From: Mycolicibacterium peregrinum
Lineage (GTDB): Bacteria > Actinomycetota > Actinomycetes > Mycobacteriales > Mycobacteriaceae
Length of the DNA: 64,000 nt
Direction: 5' to 3'
NCBI RefSeq assembly: GCF_002102345.1
Contig: NZ_LQPP01000013.1
Span: 124,001 to 188,000 of the forward strand
Shown here: positions 19,380-27,133 of the stretch, in pieces
Position numbering within the stretch: the first letter of the stretch is position 1
Layout: every line of letters begins with the position of its first letter
Made by a program: the position numbers and the translations under genes
Notes under the pieces: model-generated
Seen by the model: only the letters and a program-made list of their open reading frames with translations
What the model was told of the DNA's origin: nothing
Database searches by the model: none

Positions 19380-20912
19380 GTGACTGGTCAGCAACTCGAC
19401 GAAAACGAACCGCGCGAAGAGTGCGGTGTATTCGGAGTCTGGGCTCCCGGCGAGGACGTCGCCAAGCTCACCTACTACGGCTTGTACGCGCTGCAGCACC
19501 GTGGCCAGGAAGCTGCGGGCATCGCGGTGTCCGACGGCTCACAGATCCTGGTGTTCAAAGATCTCGGGCTGGTCAGCCAGGTGTTCGACGAGCAGACCCT
19601 GGCCGCGATGCCGGGCCACGTCGCCGTCGGGCACTGCCGATACTCCACGACAGGGTCCACGACCTGGGAGAACGCCCAGCCGGTGTTCCGCAACACGGCC
19701 GCCGGAACCGGCGTCGCACTCGGCCACAACGGCAACCTGGTCAACACCGCCGAACTGGCCACGAGGGCCCGCGCCGCCGGACTGATCGACATGAAGGGCG
19801 CCCCCGCCGCCACCACCGACTCCGACATCCTGGGTGCGCTGCTGGCCCACGGCGCCGCCGATGCGACCCTGGAGCAGGCCGCTCTCGAGCTGCTGCCCAC
19901 GGTGCGCGGCGCCTTCTGTCTGACCTTCATGGACGAGAACACCCTCTACGCCGCCCGCGACCCGCACGGCGTGCGCCCGCTGGCGCTGGGCCGCCTCGAC
20001 CGGGGTTGGGTGGTGGCCTCCGAGACCGCCGCCCTCGACATCGTCGGCGCCTCCTTCGTCCGCGACATCGAGCCCGGTGAACTGCTGGCCATCGACGCCG
20101 ACGGCGTGCGCTCGACCCGGTTCGCCAACCCTGAACCCAAGGGCTGCGTCTTCGAGTACGTCTACCTGGCGCGGCCGGACAGCACCCTGGTTGGCCGCTC
20201 GGTGCACGCCACCCGCGTCGACATCGGCCGGCGGCTGGCCCGCGAGCACCCGATCGATGCCGACCTGGTGATCGGTGTCCCGGAGTCGGGAACGCCCGCG
20301 GCGGTCGGTTACGCACAGGAATCGGGCATCCCGTTCGGGCAGGGCCTGATGAAGAACGCCTACGTGGGGCGCACGTTCATCCAGCCCTCGCAGACCATCC
20401 GGCAGCTGGGTATCCGGCTCAAGCTCAACCCGCTGCGGGAGGTGATCCGCGGTAAGCGGCTCATCGTCGTCGACGATTCGATCGTCCGCGGCAACACCCA
20501 GCGGGCACTGGTTCGCATGCTCCGTGAGGCCGGAGCACTGGAGGTCCACGTCCGGATCGCCTCGCCGCCCGTGAAATGGCCGTGCTTCTACGGCATCGAC
20601 TTCGCCACCCCGGCCGAGCTCATCGCCAACGCGGCTCCCGCCGAGCACCAGGGCGAGATGCTGGAGGCGGTACGGCACGCCATCGGCGCCGACAGCCTGG
20701 GCTACATCTCCCAGCAGGGCATGATCGCGGCCACCGAGCAGCCCCCGACCCGGCTGTGTTCGGCGTGCTTCGACGGGAACTACCCGATCGAGCTGCCCGG
20801 CGAGACCGCGCTGGGCAAGAACGTCGTCGAGCAGATGCTGGCCACCGCGGCCCGCACCGGCATTCCGCTGCAACCCGACAACGACAACGCATCGGCGCTG
20901 CGGAGGCCCTGA
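19380..20912 (+). CDS. purF: Amidophosphoribosyltransferase PurF
   Basis: 510 residues from GTG at 19380. The N-terminal Ntn glutaminase has CGVFGVW at residue 15, so a short propeptide (ending REE) is removed to expose the nucleophilic Cys. The PRTase domain has the PRPP loop VDDSIVRGNT. The cysteines near the C-terminus (TRLCSACFDGNYP) fit the Fe-S type of PurF. It catalyses the first committed purine step. The frame stays open upstream, with YVTNRRPGSSPI resembling the N-terminus annotated in M. tuberculosis, so a longer start is possible. Confidence 0.96.
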   Translation: MTGQQLDENEPREECGVFGVWAPGEDVAKLTYYGLYALQHRGQEAAGIAVSDGSQILVFKDLGLVSQVFDEQTLAAMPGHVAVGHCRYSTTGSTTWENAQPVFRNTAAGTGVALGHNGNLVNTAELATRARAAGLIDMKGAPAATTDSDILGALLAHGAADATLEQAALELLPTVRGAFCLTFMDENTLYAARDPHGVRPLALGRLDRGWVVASETAALDIVGASFVRDIEPGELLAIDADGVRSTRFANPEPKGCVFEYVYLARPDSTLVGRSVHATRVDIGRRLAREHPIDADLVIGVPESGTPAAVGYAQESGIPFGQGLMKNAYVGRTFIQPSQTIRQLGIRLKLNPLREVIRGKRLIVVDDSIVRGNTQRALVRMLREAGALEVHVRIASPPVKWPCFYGIDFATPAELIANAAPAEHQGEMLEAVRHAIGADSLGYISQQGMIAATEQPPTRLCSACFDGNYPIELPGETALGKNVVEQMLATAARTGIPLQPDNDNASALRRP

Positions 20913-21016
20913 CGTCTCCGACGTCGTGAAGCCCCTGACCGCGCCACGGCCTTGAGGGGTCCTTAACGCCTCCTGCGCTGTACCCCCGCAATGGCGGGGC
21001 GGTAGCCTTGCTTGCG

Positions 21017-22108
21017 ATGACTAAGGGCGCCGAACAGCACGGCATCGCCGAACACAGCAACATTTCCTACGCTTCGGCCGGGGTGGACATCGAAGCCGGT
21101 GACCGCGCCGTCGAACTCTTCAAACCCCTCGCCGCGAAGGCGACCCGTCCGGAGGTCAGGGGTGGCCTGGGCGGCTTTGCCGGGTTGTTCGCCTTGCGGG
21201 GCGGATACCGCGAGCCGGTGCTGGCCGCCTCGACCGACGGGGTGGGCACCAAGCTCGCCGTCGCGCAGGCCATGGACAAGCACGACACCGTCGGGCTGGA
21301 TCTGGTCGCCATGGTGGTCGACGACCTCGTGGTGTGCGGTGCCGAACCGTTGTTCCTGCAGGACTACATCGCCGTCGGCCGCACCGTGCCGGAGCGGGTC
21401 AGCGCGATCGTGTCCGGTATCGCCGAGGGCTGTGTCCAGGCCGGCTGCGCCCTGCTTGGCGGTGAGACGGCCGAACATCCCGGCCTGATGGAACCCGACC
21501 ACTACGACATCTCCGCGACGGGCGTCGGCGTCGTCGAGGCCGACAACGTCCTCGGGCCCGACCGCGTCCGCCCCGGCGACGTGATCATCGCCATGAAGTC
21601 CAGCGGACTGCACTCCAACGGCTACTCCCTGGCCCGCAAGGTGCTGCTCGAGATCGACCGGATGAACCTGGCCGGCCACGTCGAGGAGTTCGGTCGCACG
21701 CTCGGCGAGGAGCTGCTGGAGCCGACGCGTATCTACGCCAAGGACTGTCTGGCGCTGGCCGCCGAGACCCAGGTGCGCACGTTCTGCCACGTCACCGGTG
21801 GCGGCCTGGCGGGCAACCTGGAGCGCGTGGTGCCGCACGGGCTGACCGCAGAACTGGATCGCGGCACGTGGACGCCGGCACCGGTGTTCCAGATGATCGC
21901 CCAGCGCGGACGCATCGAGCGTGCCGAGATGGAGAAGACGTTCAACATGGGTGTCGGGATGGTCGCGGTCGTGGCCCCTGAGGACACCGATCGCGCGCTG
22001 GCCATTCTGACCGCACGTCACCTGGACTGCTGGACGCTGGGAACCGTGAAGAAGGGCGGCAAGGACAGTGTGCGCGCCCAACTGGTTGGACAGCATCCGC
22101 GGTTCTAG
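21017..22108 (+). CDS. purM: Phosphoribosylaminoimidazole synthetase PurM
   Basis: 363 residues from the ATG at 21017; an in-frame TTG three codons upstream is less likely. AIR synthetase hallmarks are ISYASAGVDIEAGDRAVE at the start, ASTDGVGTKLAVA, and LLGGETAEHPG, and the C-terminus has CHVTGGGLAGNLERV. It closes the imidazole ring (FGAM to AIR), using the product of PurSQL. It lies 104 bases after purF, a gap that includes an AT-poor spacer, so purF-purM may be one transcript. A strong hairpin follows the stop. Confidence 0.97.
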   Translation: MTKGAEQHGIAEHSNISYASAGVDIEAGDRAVELFKPLAAKATRPEVRGGLGGFAGLFALRGGYREPVLAASTDGVGTKLAVAQAMDKHDTVGLDLVAMVVDDLVVCGAEPLFLQDYIAVGRTVPERVSAIVSGIAEGCVQAGCALLGGETAEHPGLMEPDHYDISATGVGVVEADNVLGPDRVRPGDVIIAMKSSGLHSNGYSLARKVLLEIDRMNLAGHVEEFGRTLGEELLEPTRIYAKDCLALAAETQVRTFCHVTGGGLAGNLERVVPHGLTAELDRGTWTPAPVFQMIAQRGRIERAEMEKTFNMGVGMVAVVAPEDTDRALAILTARHLDCWTLGTVKKGGKDSVRAQLVGQHPRF

Positions 22109-22113
22109 GCATT

Positions 22114-22166
22114 AGACAAGGTCGCGCTGATCAGCGACGTGCGCTATCAGCGCGACCTGTGTCTAG
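22114..22166. terminator. Bidirectional hairpin between purM and DUF3073 gene
   Basis: A perfect 12-bp stem, AGGTCGCGCTGA (22119-22130) with TCAGCGCGACCT (22147-22158). It extends outward with TAGACA/TGTCTA and one bulged base. The loop is 16 bases. It sits exactly between the convergent stops of purM and the DUF3073 gene, so it can end transcription from both sides. Confidence 0.8.
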
Positions 22167-22190
22167 GTTCTACAACGGAGTGTCGACGGC

Positions 22191-22364
22191 TCAGCGCCGC
22201 CAGTCATCCTCGCCCGACCAGTCTTCGGCGTCGTCATTCGCGTCACCGGAATCGGGAGATCCCGACAGCTCACGTTGGAGCTGACTGAAGTCGGTATTCG
22301 GCGAGCTGTACTTCAGGTCACGTGCAACCTTGGTCTGCTTTGCCTTAGCCCGGCCGCGGCCCAT
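22191..22364 (-). CDS. DUF3073 small protein (Rv0810c-like)
   Basis: 57 residues, easily missed because of its size. It starts MGRGRAKAKQTKVARDLKY and ends in an acidic, Trp-containing tail (DDAEDWSGEDDWRR), the conserved shape of actinobacterial DUF3073. The basic N-terminus and acidic C-terminus suggest nucleic-acid or protein binding, but no function is known. A purine-rich AGGGGG lies upstream of the ATG. Convergent with purM, as Rv0810c is with Rv0809. Confidence 0.92.
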   Translation of the reverse strand: MGRGRAKAKQTKVARDLKYSSPNTDFSQLQRELSGSPDSGDANDDAEDWSGEDDWRR

Positions 22365-22627
22365 GGGGGACCCCCTCGCGCAATAACGGAGCGGCCCAAT
22401 AGCTAGGCGGCTCCGATCTGTGTGTCTTTATTGTCCTGCCAACACTTTACCGTGCCCGTCCGAGAAGTGCTGTCAGGCCCTGCCTCACATGGAGTGGCCG
22501 GGGCCCGGCTGCCCTGCGTCGTTGCACGGTTGGACGACCGTCACCAGGTTCACCGAAGGGGCGATGAGACGGTCGTCACGTCGTCGTTGACCGGGTGAGT
22601 TTATGTGCTGGTGAGCAGTTTCACGGC

Positions 22628-23722
22628 TTATCGGCCCCGGAGTCGGTCGACTGCCGCGCGGCCGGCTCCGGCGGTGGCATCGGCCTCCGGCATGGAATCG
22701 GGGTCGATCACGGCCGGTGCCTGCGCCTGCTCCCCGACGACCAGCTCGGTGTCCGCCGGTATTCCCCGCTTGACCAGGGCCAATGCGATCGGGCCCTCGT
22801 CGGCGTGCTCGACGATCGTGCCGACGCGGCCGATATTGCGGCCGCCCGCGGTCACCGCATCGCCGGTGACCGGGCGGTCCGAGGAACCGTCGAGCTGCAG
22901 GATCACCAGCATCCGGGGTGGTTTGCCCAGGTTGTGCACTCGGGCGACGGTCTCCTGACCGCGGTAGCAGCCCTTGTCCAGGTGCACGGCCCCGATGCCG
23001 GGCCCGCCGATCCAACCGACCTCGTGCGGGATGGTCCGCTCGTCGGTGTCGACGCCCAGCCGCGGCCGTGCGGCCGCCACCCGGTGCGCCTCGTAGGCCC
23101 ACACCCCGGCCGGGTGGACCCCGGCGTCAGCGAGGCGCCGGGTGTAGTCCGCGATCGACTCGCGTGGCACCACCAGGTCCAGTTCGATGCCGGGCGCGGG
23201 CAACCGGCGCAGGAAACCGCCGCCGGGCAGTGCCACCGCGGTCGACTCCTGCGGCAGCTCCTCGACACCGACGGCCTTGAGCACCTTCTCGTCGGCCAAC
23301 CCGGGCCCCAGCAGTGACAACACGGCCAGGTCGGCCGGTTCGATCTGCACGTCGGCCCAGAACACCATCTTGCGCAGGTAGGCCAGCAGCGGCTCGCCCC
23401 GCCACGGCTCGGTGTCCAGATAGGTGGTGCCCGCGAGCTCGGTCTGGATCCAGTGATCTTCGACACGGCCCTGCAGGTCCAGGCTCAGGTTCTCGGTGAC
23501 CGCACCGTCCGGCAACGCGCTGACGTGCTGGCTGGAGATGCTGTGCAGCCACGTCTGCCGGTCCTTGCCGGTCAGTGTGAGGACCGCCCGGTGCGACCGA
23601 TCCACCAGGACCGCGGCGCTTGCTGCTGCGCGCTGTTCACCGAGCGGGTCACCGTAATGCCAGACGGCGCCGGCGTCGGGACCTGCCTCGGGCGCCGGAA
23701 CCGCTGACGGTAGTGCAGTCAT
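22628..23722 (-). CDS. YgfZ/GcvT-family folate-dependent Fe-S repair protein (Rv0811c-like)
   Basis: 364 residues from ATG at 23722. The YgfZ signature DKGCYRGQE is present near residue 245 with the key cysteine, followed by ETVARVHNLGKPPR. The GcvT-like N-terminal fold includes WLHSISSQHVSALPDGAV. YgfZ proteins bind tetrahydrofolate and help maintain certain Fe-S enzymes. It is divergent from the pabC-like gene with about 66 bases between starts, a suggestive folate-linked pairing. Confidence 0.92.
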   Translation of the reverse strand: MTALPSAVPAPEAGPDAGAVWHYGDPLGEQRAAASAAVLVDRSHRAVLTLTGKDRQTWLHSISSQHVSALPDGAVTENLSLDLQGRVEDHWIQTELAGTTYLDTEPWRGEPLLAYLRKMVFWADVQIEPADLAVLSLLGPGLADEKVLKAVGVEELPQESTAVALPGGGFLRRLPAPGIELDLVVPRESIADYTRRLADAGVHPAGVWAYEAHRVAAARPRLGVDTDERTIPHEVGWIGGPGIGAVHLDKGCYRGQETVARVHNLGKPPRMLVILQLDGSSDRPVTGDAVTAGGRNIGRVGTIVEHADEGPIALALVKRGIPADTELVVGEQAQAPAVIDPDSMPEADATAGAGRAAVDRLRGR

Positions 23723-23788
23723 AGCCCAACTGTACGTTTGTCGCTCTTCGCCCAAGCTGCTCGCAGGCGCAAACTACGCTGGGGCCCC

Positions 23789-24667
23789 ATGGCGAGCCCA
23801 CCAGCCGTGCTGGTCACCCTTGACGGGCAGATCCACGACCCCAACGCCCCGCTGCTGCACGCCGACGACCTGGCCGCGGTGCGCGGCGACGGGGTGTTCG
23901 AGACGCTGCTGGTGCGTGACGGCAGGCCCTGCCTCCTTGAGCCGCATCTGGCCCGCCTGGCCCAATCCGCCAAGATGTTGGATCTGCCCGTGCCCGACCT
24001 GGACGCCTGGCGAGCGGCGGTGGCGCTGGCGACCGAGTGCTGGATCGCCGACCACGACGACGACGGCGTGCTGCGCCTGGTCTACAGCCGAGGGCGCGAA
24101 AGCGGTGGCCCGGCGACCGCGTTCGTCACCATCGGCGCCCTGGCCGACCGGGTGGCCGGCGTGCGGCGCGACGGCTTGGCAGCGATCACCTTGGACCGCG
24201 GGTTGCCGCTGGGTGCCGGCGACATGCCGTGGCTGGCCGCAGGGGCCAAGACCCTGTCCTACGCGGTGAACATGGCCGCGCTGCGGCACGCCGAACGCCA
24301 GGGCGCCGGCGACGTGATCTTCGTGAGCTCCGACGGCTACGTGCTGGAAGGTCCGCGGTCGACCGTCGTCATCGCGACCGAGGAGAACGATGGTCAACCC
24401 CTGCTGCTCACCCCGCCGCCCTGGTATCCGATCCTGCGCGGCACCACCCAGCAGGCACTGTTCGAGGTGGCCCGCAACAAGGGTTACGACTGTGACTTCC
24501 GTGCCCTCAAGCCTGCGGACCTGCTTACCGCACAAGGGGTTTGGTTGATCTCCAGCATCACCCTCGCAGCTCGGGTGCACACCCTGGACGGCCGACGGCT
24601 GCCCGATGCGCCACTGGCCGCCGACATCTCCGGCCTGGTGGACGCGGCGATCCTCAGTGACCGCTGA
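23789..24667 (+). CDS. Class IV aminotransferase / aminodeoxychorismate lyase-like (Rv0812-like)
   Basis: 292 residues from ATG at 23789. Fold-type IV PLP enzyme: GVFETLLVRDGRP at the N-terminus, the Schiff-base lysine in AAGAKTLSYAVNMAA (near residue 155), and GYVLEGPRSTVVIAT binding the PLP phosphate region. In mycobacteria the Rv0812 orthologue is linked to 4-aminobenzoate (folate) synthesis, possibly with D-amino acid transaminase activity. The upstream start at 23738 would add a basic stretch and is not preferred. Confidence 0.88.
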   Translation: MASPPAVLVTLDGQIHDPNAPLLHADDLAAVRGDGVFETLLVRDGRPCLLEPHLARLAQSAKMLDLPVPDLDAWRAAVALATECWIADHDDDGVLRLVYSRGRESGGPATAFVTIGALADRVAGVRRDGLAAITLDRGLPLGAGDMPWLAAGAKTLSYAVNMAALRHAERQGAGDVIFVSSDGYVLEGPRSTVVIATEENDGQPLLLTPPPWYPILRGTTQQALFEVARNKGYDCDFRALKPADLLTAQGVWLISSITLAARVHTLDGRRLPDAPLAADISGLVDAAILSDR

Positions 24668-24713
24668 GCCGCGCTTAAATCGCTTGTCGGCGTGAGCGGA
24701 CGGGGGTAGCTTC

Positions 24714-24785
24714 GTGATCACACAGGGAAGGAGGTGGTCCGAAAAATTGAGTGACTTATGGACATGTGAGGTGGCTGCCCGCTAG
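24714..24785 (+). CDS. Putative 23-residue micro-ORF
   Basis: A GTG-initiated frame encodes a 23-residue peptide ending LSDLWTCEVAAR, stopping at TAG 24783-24785. An internal TTG at 24747, preceded by AAGGAGG at a 13-base distance, would give a 13-residue version ending at the same stop. The last codons overlap the first strand of the RNA stem that begins at 24770, so translation could control folding. Coding status is unproven. Confidence 0.35.
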   Translation: MITQGRRWSEKLSDLWTCEVAAR

Positions 24786-24901
24786 CAGCGCCGGGGATAC
24801 TGCCTGCGCGCGCTGGCGAATTCCCCGCAGCCACCCGGCCCCCGAGCCCCTCGGTCTGTCCAACCAGGTACCAAGGCTCGGGGGCCGCCCCATATCTGGG
24901 G
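24714..24901 (+). ncRNA. Structured intergenic RNA candidate with micro-ORF
   Basis: The 247-base gap after the pabC-like gene holds unusual structure. A 9-bp stem pairs GGTGGCTGC (24770-24778) with GCAGCCACC (24827-24835). Immediately after is a 13-bp perfect stem, CGGCCCCCGAGCC (24836-24848) with GGCTCGGGGGCCG (24875-24887), then CCCCATATCTGGGG (24888-24901). The block begins with a very strong anti-SD complement, GGAAGGAGGTGGTCC (24726-24740), inside a short ORF (24714-24785). The plus strand is inferred from that motif. I cannot name an Rfam family. Confidence 0.5.
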
Positions 24902-24914
24902 TCGTCTGAAACCA

Positions 24915-25382
24915 TTACTGCGGTGGCGAGTGTGGTGCCAATGACCGGCAGGCCTGCATCGCGTCCTCCCACTGCGCCTGATCGACTCCGGGCGGAGGCA
25001 AAGGCTTGCCGTCCTCGCCGAGCGGAGGCGGCGGTGGCAGCGGCTTGCCATTGGCATCGGTCGGGGGCGGCAGGGGCTTCCCGTCCGGACCCAGCGGCGG
25101 CGTCGGGGCACCTTCAGGCGGGGTGGCGCCCTCCGGCGGCGGACCTGGTGGCGCTCCCTCGGGTGGCGCGGGGATGCCGTGCTCGGTCAGGCAATCGGTG
25201 AATGCGTCATGAGGCGCGGCTGCGGGTGCGGATGAAGCGGCCGACGTTGACTCCGAAGCGGACGTGGCCGCCGAGGTTTCGGGCGACTCTGTGCTCGAAC
25301 TGGACGAACACGCCACCATGCCGGTGACGAGTGCTGCGCCGGTGATGCCGAAAACGGCGGCGCGCAGCGATAACAAGGACAC
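24915..25382 (-). CDS. Proline-rich lipoprotein
   Basis: 155 residues from GTG at 25382 with a good Shine-Dalgarno (AGGAGG) 6 bases upstream. The signal peptide ends in MVAC, giving a lipid-modified Cys25 followed by a Ser/Thr/Ala-rich spacer. The middle is low-complexity Pro/Gly with repeated GKPLPPP (three copies). A small conserved domain frames it: CLTEHGIP before and GVDQAQWEDAMQACRSLAP after, with two cysteines. The same two motifs occur in the next lipoprotein. Probably an outer-leaflet anchored protein; function unknown. Confidence 0.75.
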   Translation of the reverse strand: MSLLSLRAAVFGITGAALVTGMVACSSSSSTESPETSAATSASESTSAASSAPAAAPHDAFTDCLTEHGIPAPPEGAPPGPPPEGATPPEGAPTPPLGPDGKPLPPPTDANGKPLPPPPPLGEDGKPLPPPGVDQAQWEDAMQACRSLAPHSPPQ

Positions 25383-25637
25383 ATTTACCTCCTCGATTGT
25401 TGGTGCGCGACCGACGCTATTTCGGCTGACTAGGCCTGCGTTATCAACACCCTGGGAGCCGGCTGTGTGATTGGTTGCGAAACGGTGTCAGTCGCTGCCG
25501 ATGCAAATCGGGGCGCGGCGCGGGGTGATCGACAAAGCCGTGACCGCAGCCCGGTGGCGTAAGGCTGAAGTCACCGAGACCGGTTGCGGGCCGTATCGGT
25601 GTCAGCGCCGCTGTGCGGCGGGCGGTTACGGCGAGAA

Positions 25638-25886
25638 CTAGCTCGGGCCGGGCGCCAGCGTCGAGCACGCCTTGACGGCCTGCTGCCAGGTCTGCTGGTC
25701 GACACCGGCCGGTGGCCCGGCGACCGGGCCGGGCGCGACGGGCACGCCGTGTTCGGACAGGCAGTGCGCGTAGTTGCCGTGCTCGGCAGGCGGCTCGGTG
25801 GGAGCCGGTTGCGGCCCCTCCGACGAACACGCTCCGAGAATCGCTGCCGCGGCGAGCAGACCTGCCGCGATGATCGGCCGGCGCAT
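25638..25886 (-). CDS. Small lipoprotein, paralogue of the Pro-rich lipoprotein
   Basis: 82 residues. The signal peptide ends with ILGACSS, a clear lipobox with Cys20. The mature part contains CLSEHGVP and GVDQQTWQQAVKACSTLAP, the same pair of motifs as the 24915-25382 gene but without the long proline insert. The two look like a duplication in which one copy expanded. The ATG overlaps the nitrobindin stop by one base, so it is co-transcribed downstream of it. Function unknown. Confidence 0.75.
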   Translation of the reverse strand: MRRPIIAAGLLAAAAILGACSSEGPQPAPTEPPAEHGNYAHCLSEHGVPVAPGPVAGPPAGVDQQTWQQAVKACSTLAPGPS

Positions 25887-26569
25887 CAGCCGACGTACCG
25901 GGACAGTCGGGCCGACAGGTGGGGCACCAGGCCGCCGTCGGCGTCTACACGTTCCTCCACGTAGCCCAAATCCCCGCCTTCGACGATGCCGTACAACCGT
26001 TTGGCGCCCCCCACCAGCAGCCCGGACTTGCTGCGGGCCAGTGCATCGGTGACCAGCTCCCAGGACGCCTGGGTTAGAGGTTTGCCGTAGAAAAGCTCGA
26101 CATAGCCGGCCGAATGAGCCAGCAGCAGTTCGATGGCCTGCGACTCGTCCCGGCCGGCGGGATCCTCGGGATCGGTCACGAATCGCCAGTAGCCGGTCTC
26201 GCGCAGGCCGGGGGAGTCGTATTCACCCGACTCGTTCAGTCGCCAGGACCGGGAGTCCCAGTTCAGGTAGTCGCCGCCGTCATGGGAAACGATGATCTGC
26301 TGGCCGAACCGGTAGTCGCCATGGGTGTCGCGGCCTTCGCCTTCGCCGCGCCAGACGCCGACCAACGGCAACAGTGCCAGCAGCGCATCGTTGAGTTCGA
26401 CGCCGTCGCGCAGATTGGCGGTGTCGGCGGGTACCGGGAGATCCTCGAAGACCGGGATGTTACGGGTGGCGGTGGCCTTGGCCCGTTCAGCGGCGGCCGC
26501 TATGGCTCGGTCGCCTGAGCCTCGCTCAGGGACGGAGGCCTCGGCTGGAATGTCTCGGTCGGAGGTCAC
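25886..26569 (-). CDS. Nitrobindin / FABP-like heme-binding protein (Rv0813c-like)
   Basis: 227 residues from GTG at 26569. A ~50-residue variable leader precedes a 10-stranded FABP-like barrel: [12 protein letters not shown] at the first strand, YWRFVTD and [21 protein letters not shown] centrally, and [34 protein letters not shown] at the end, where the heme-ligand histidine (PHLSARL) lies. Mycobacterial nitrobindins bind ferric heme and isomerise peroxynitrite. The GTG overlaps the stop of the tiny membrane ORF upstream by 4 bases. Confidence 0.88.
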   Translation of the reverse strand: MTSDRDIPAEASVPERGSGDRAIAAAAERAKATATRNIPVFEDLPVPADTANLRDGVELNDALLALLPLVGVWRGEGEGRDTHGDYRFGQQIIVSHDGGDYLNWDSRSWRLNESGEYDSPGLRETGYWRFVTDPEDPAGRDESQAIELLLAHSAGYVELFYGKPLTQASWELVTDALARSKSGLLVGGAKRLYGIVEGGDLGYVEERVDADGGLVPHLSARLSRYVG

Positions 26570-26664
26570 GACTCGTCGGTGACGAGGCGGTACAGCGCGT
26601 ACAACGCGAACCACGTGATCACCACGACGGCCGCGACGAGCATTATCTCGAAGAAGAGCACCAC
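26566..26664 (-). CDS. Tiny single-pass membrane protein upstream of nitrobindin
   Basis: A 32-residue frame with GTG at 26664 or 26661. Almost the whole length is one hydrophobic helix ([20 protein letters not shown]), followed by a short polar tail (YRLVTDES). Its TGA overlaps the nitrobindin GTG (GTGA), the same coupling style as other pairs in the window, which argues that it is translated. No ideal Shine-Dalgarno is seen. Function unknown. Confidence 0.55.
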   Translation of the reverse strand: MVLFFEIMLVAAVVVITWFALYALYRLVTDES

Positions 26665-26726
26665 GGGAGTGAGTCTAGTTCCTTGTCGAGGGTGTCGGCG
26701 CCCCGGGTCGGGGGCCCTGTATACGC

Positions 26727-26785
26727 GCGAACGTGAGCTTGTGTGTCAGATTCGTGCGAATCCTCGTACACAAGCTCACGTTCGA
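26727..26785. repeat. Nested palindromic intergenic element
   Basis: The outer arms GCGAACGTGAGCTTGTGT (26727-26744) and ACACAAGCTCACGTTCGA (26768-26785) pair over 17 of 18 bases. The loop contains a second perfect hairpin, GATTCG-TG-CGAATC (26749-26762). It lies between the DUF1416 stop and the start of the tiny membrane ORF, both on minus, so it could terminate the sulfur operon. The arm sequence resembles the purQ-encapsulin palindrome core and may be a related dispersed repeat. Confidence 0.6.
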
Positions 26786-26829
26786 GCGGCACGAACTACG
26801 CCGAGCTGAATGGCCTAGCTCCTTCGTCG

Positions 26830-27132
26830 CTAGGCGACCTTGACGTCGACCTCGTGGATACCCGCACCGGTCGGGGCCACGCTGGCGTCGCCGTTGCCCG
26901 CGGGGGACAGGGCGCGCAGCGTCCAGGTGCCCGGGGCGGCGAAGAACCGGAAGTCACCGGTTGCCGAGGCCACGACCTCAGCGGTGAACTCGTCGCTGGA
27001 GTCCAGCAGACGCACGAAGGCGCCGCCCACGGCCTGGCCGGAGCCGTCCACCACACGGCCGGTGATCACGGTTTCCTTCTCCAGGTCGACGCCGGCCGGC
27101 AACGTCAGTCCTTGCTTGGGTGCAGAGCACAT
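26830..27132 (-). CDS. DUF1416 protein (SseC-like)
   Basis: 100 residues. Starts MCSAPKQGLTLPAGVDLEKE, with Cys2 invariant in this family, and continues as a carboxypeptidase-regulatory/Ig-like beta domain (VITGRVVDGSGQAVGGAFVRLLD, GTWTLRALSP). In mycobacteria these proteins (SseC1/SseC2) always follow a CysA-type thiosulfate sulfurtransferase and are thought to work with it in sulfur metabolism. One base separates its ATG from the sulfurtransferase stop. Last gene of the operon behind the polycysteine uORF. Confidence 0.92.
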   Translation of the reverse strand: MCSAPKQGLTLPAGVDLEKETVITGRVVDGSGQAVGGAFVRLLDSSDEFTAEVVASATGDFRFFAAPGTWTLRALSPAGNGDASVAPTGAGIHEVDVKVA

Positions 27133-27133
27133 A

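Noticed and set aside
17859..19499. 546-codon frame over the DoxX gene
   Set aside because: Same strand, different frame; Arg/Gly-rich shadow of a clear membrane protein.
22485..23102. 205-codon frame over the ygfZ-like gene
   Set aside because: Out-of-frame shadow; the KGCYRGQE motif fixes the real frame.
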